A stretch of 6,328 nucleotides of DNA, from positions 1 to 6,328 of the forward strand of contig CAXTTV010000246.1 of assembly GCA_964247295.1 (NCBI GenBank), given 5' to 3'. Made by a program: the position numbers and the translations under genes. Position 1 is the first letter of the stretch. Every line of letters starts with the position of its first letter. The notes under the pieces were generated by a model. It was not told the origin of the DNA. It saw only the letters and a program-made list of their open reading frames with translations, and ran no database searches. Shown piece by piece: positions 5,103 through 6,328 of the stretch. This DNA is from CAXTTV01 sp964247295. GTDB taxonomy: Bacteria; Chloroflexota; Ktedonobacteria; Ktedonobacterales; Ktedonobacteraceae.

Positions 5103-6179
5103 TCAATGCCACTTTGCGAGAAAGGTCACCAGCTCATTTGGAGTAAAAAAGCCAGCCTGTACCAGCTTCTCAAACGAAACTTCTAGAAAATCCAGGGAGG
5201 TTGCCCGAACACGTTGAACAAAAGCCTCATCAACCGCCTCCACGTTAAGAAGTTTCCAGCCCTGTTGAATACCGTGCCAGATATAGCGTTGCTCCCATTC
5301 AAGCACCAGGGGTGACACCTCTACCTGTCTTAAAATCCGCATCGTAGGTGTCAGACCCTTCTGAGAGAGCGCATGCATCCAGTTTCTGCGCGTATACCAG
5401 CGCTTTCTTTCTGATCCCCACATCCCAGCGATCGGCGACACATCGCTGAGGTGCTGCGTATGACGGCGTTTGGGCCTGTTTGTGCGACCAATATATCGGA
5501 TCTCATTGGTCTCGGGATCAATCTCAGCATAAATATATTGACCCGCAGAAAAGCTTTGTTGACAGCAGGCCTGGATATAACTCTTTTTCTGATCCTCAGA
5601 AAGTATCCGGAACGTTGGTTCACATTCCAGACAACACAGAGAGATCCAGGCCCCGCTACAGCACAAGGCATAGCCATCATATTGAGAAATAAAATTCTGG
5701 CGCGCCGTTTTCCTCTGGCACAGACAGCAATCCAGCCGGCGTTGTTCTTGTAGTGCCTTATGGCAAACTAGACAACGTATGTGCAGCACAAAACCATCAA
5801 CCGAAGCCGTTCCTCCAAAGGCAGAAGCTGGCAGAACTTGTCCACATCCCTTACAACAACGATCCGGCTGCTGACGATACCATTGCTCCAGAGCTCCCAG
5901 GCCCTGCTCATACTCCTGCCGCAAAGCCAGCTTCCGCTCCCACGTACGCTCTCCGCCCTCTATCTTTCGCCTCCGCTGCTCCCAGACCGTTCTATAGGCA
6001 GCCGCACGCAGATGCTGCTGCTCACGTTTCGCCAGCTCGCACTCAGTACATATATTCTTGAATGTATCGATCTTTTCTTTATAGGGTGCAAACTCCAGCA
6101 CAGATTTCACCTGTTTGCACCTGGAACACACTCTTCCATCACCCGAAACGCCCGACTCACAAATGATCCGCCTCTGCAT
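5103..6179 (-). CDS. Zinc-ribbon–GIY-YIG nuclease-like protein (358 aa)
   Basis: Three CxxC...CxxC pairs occupy the N-terminal half: C18/C21 with C44/C47, C109/C112 with C136/C139, and C151/C154 with C183/C186. The first two have the spacing of short zinc ribbons found in many phage and HNH-linked proteins. Between units 1 and 2 lies a charged, probably helical stretch (~48-100). The C-terminal part is GIY-YIG-like: YIY (215-217), RYIG (228-231), R239 and H243 in the RxxxH spacing of this fold, E296 in EQRYI as the likely metal-binding Glu, and LLN (310-312). The first residue of the GIY triad is Tyr instead of Gly. Family knowledge suggests DNA binding through the ribbons and single-strand cleavage, but activity is unproven. 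The ATG at 6179 is chosen because AAGGGGAG (6188-6195) is 8 nt upstream; the GTG three codons earlier overlaps that site. It could be a homing-type, mobile or restriction-type nuclease; there is no intron or intein evidence here. Confidence 0.8.
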   Translation of the reverse strand: MQRRIICESGVSGDGRVCSRCKQVKSVLEFAPYKEKIDTFKNICTECELAKREQQHLRAAAYRTVWEQRRRKIEGGERTWERKLALRQEYEQGLGALEQWYRQQPDRCCKGCGQVLPASAFGGTASVDGFVLHIRCLVCHKALQEQRRLDCCLCQRKTARQNFISQYDGYALCCSGAWISLCCLECEPTFRILSEDQKKSYIQACCQQSFSAGQYIYAEIDPETNEIRYIGRTNRPKRRHTQHLSDVSPIAGMWGSERKRWYTRRNWMHALSQKGLTPTMRILRQVEVSPLVLEWEQRYIWHGIQQGWKLLNVEAVDEAFVQRVRATSLDFLEVSFEKLVQAGFFTPNELVTFLAKWH

Positions 6180-6197
6180 CCTCCACACTCCCCTTAC

Positions 6198-6254
6198 TTA
6201 TATCATCCCGGTGTACCAGCGGAAATATTCGCCCATTGCCACACCGACATCCAT
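6198..6254 (-). CDS. Possible 18-residue leader peptide upstream of the GIY-YIG gene
   Basis: ATG at 6254, preceded by AGAGG at 8 nt, opens MDVGVAMGEYFRWYTGMI and stops at TAA (6198-6200). The stop lies just before the AAGGGGAG ribosome site of the GIY-YIG gene, and the frame is the same as that gene's. The layout mirrors the leader ORF of the TIR gene. It may be a coupling leader, a remnant of an older N-terminus cut by a stop codon, or chance. Confidence 0.35.
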   Translation of the reverse strand: MDVGVAMGEYFRWYTGMI

Positions 6255-6277
6255 TTACGTAACCTCTTCACATTTAG

Positions 6278-6306
6278 AAAATATCAACATACATGTATCC
6301 TGTCAA
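6278..6306 (-). promoter_or_regulatory. Promoter of the GIY-YIG gene with palindrome in its spacer
   Basis: A consensus TTGACA (6301-6306) is followed after 17 bp by TATTTT (6278-6283). The spacer contains the perfect palindrome ATACATGTAT (6289-6298), so a repressor bound there would cover the promoter. Transcription would start near 6271, leaving a leader of about 90 nt. Bases 6307-6328 upstream show nothing I can name. Confidence 0.65.
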
Positions 6307-6328
6307 GTTTTCACCCTAATAGTCCATT

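Noticed and set aside
5451..6061. Plus-strand frames of 100 and 102 codons over the GIY-YIG gene
   Set aside because: They are antisense to a frame with regular CxxC pairs and GIY-YIG residues and show no domain character.
6180..6188. GTG at 6188 as the start of the GIY-YIG gene
   Set aside because: Its ribosome site would be only 1 nt away; the same AAGGGGAG is ideally placed for the ATG at 6179.
1..6328. CRISPR array, tRNA, rRNA or replication origin
   Set aside because: No regularly spaced repeats, no cloverleaf with a TTCGA-type arm and no clustered DnaA-box-like motifs were seen on either strand.

Overview
The window looks like bacterial chromosome from a multicellular-type Chloroflexota lineage, Ktedonobacteria-like. 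This rests on three things: a TIR–NB-ARC–TPR protein of the kind abundant there, a flavin monooxygenase of a familiar type, and moderate GC with Shine-Dalgarno sites. It is an inference without a database search. No rRNA, tRNA or CRISPR array is visible.

Left part (1-1512, minus strand): a TetR-family repressor gene (862-1446) lies directly upstream of the 5' part of a class A FAD-dependent monooxygenase gene that runs off the left edge (1-785). Near-identical palindromes (TGATT..AATCA type) sit in the tetR promoter and in the tetR–monooxygenase gap. This suggests an autoregulated repressor that also controls the flavoenzyme.

Middle (1513-1839): a 177-bp non-autonomous insertion (1536-1712) has imperfect ~28-bp terminal inverted repeats and a 9-bp target duplication (AGACAAAAT). 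It sits between the back-to-back promoters of tetR and the large plus-strand gene and leaves both intact.

Centre (1840-4494, plus strand): an 884-residue TIR–NB-ARC–TPR protein, an NLR-like STAND protein. It has a recognisable Walker A and B, a candidate TIR catalytic Glu and seven TPRs. By family knowledge this is a probable conflict or defence sensor: the TPRs sense, the NB-ARC switches, and the TIR effector consumes NAD+. A 12-codon leader ORF ends inside its Shine-Dalgarno region, in the same frame.

Right part (4543-6328, minus strand, convergent to the TIR gene): a small 107-residue protein with a Pro/Lys-rich tail and its own strong promoter, and a 358-residue protein that joins three CxxC...CxxC zinc-ribbon-like units to a C-terminal GIY-YIG nuclease-like domain. 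The latter also has a promoter and a short in-frame leader ORF. The 236-bp gap between these two genes holds several hairpins. Whether the TIR protein, the small protein and the GIY-YIG protein act together is open: they are convergent, separately promoted neighbours rather than an operon.
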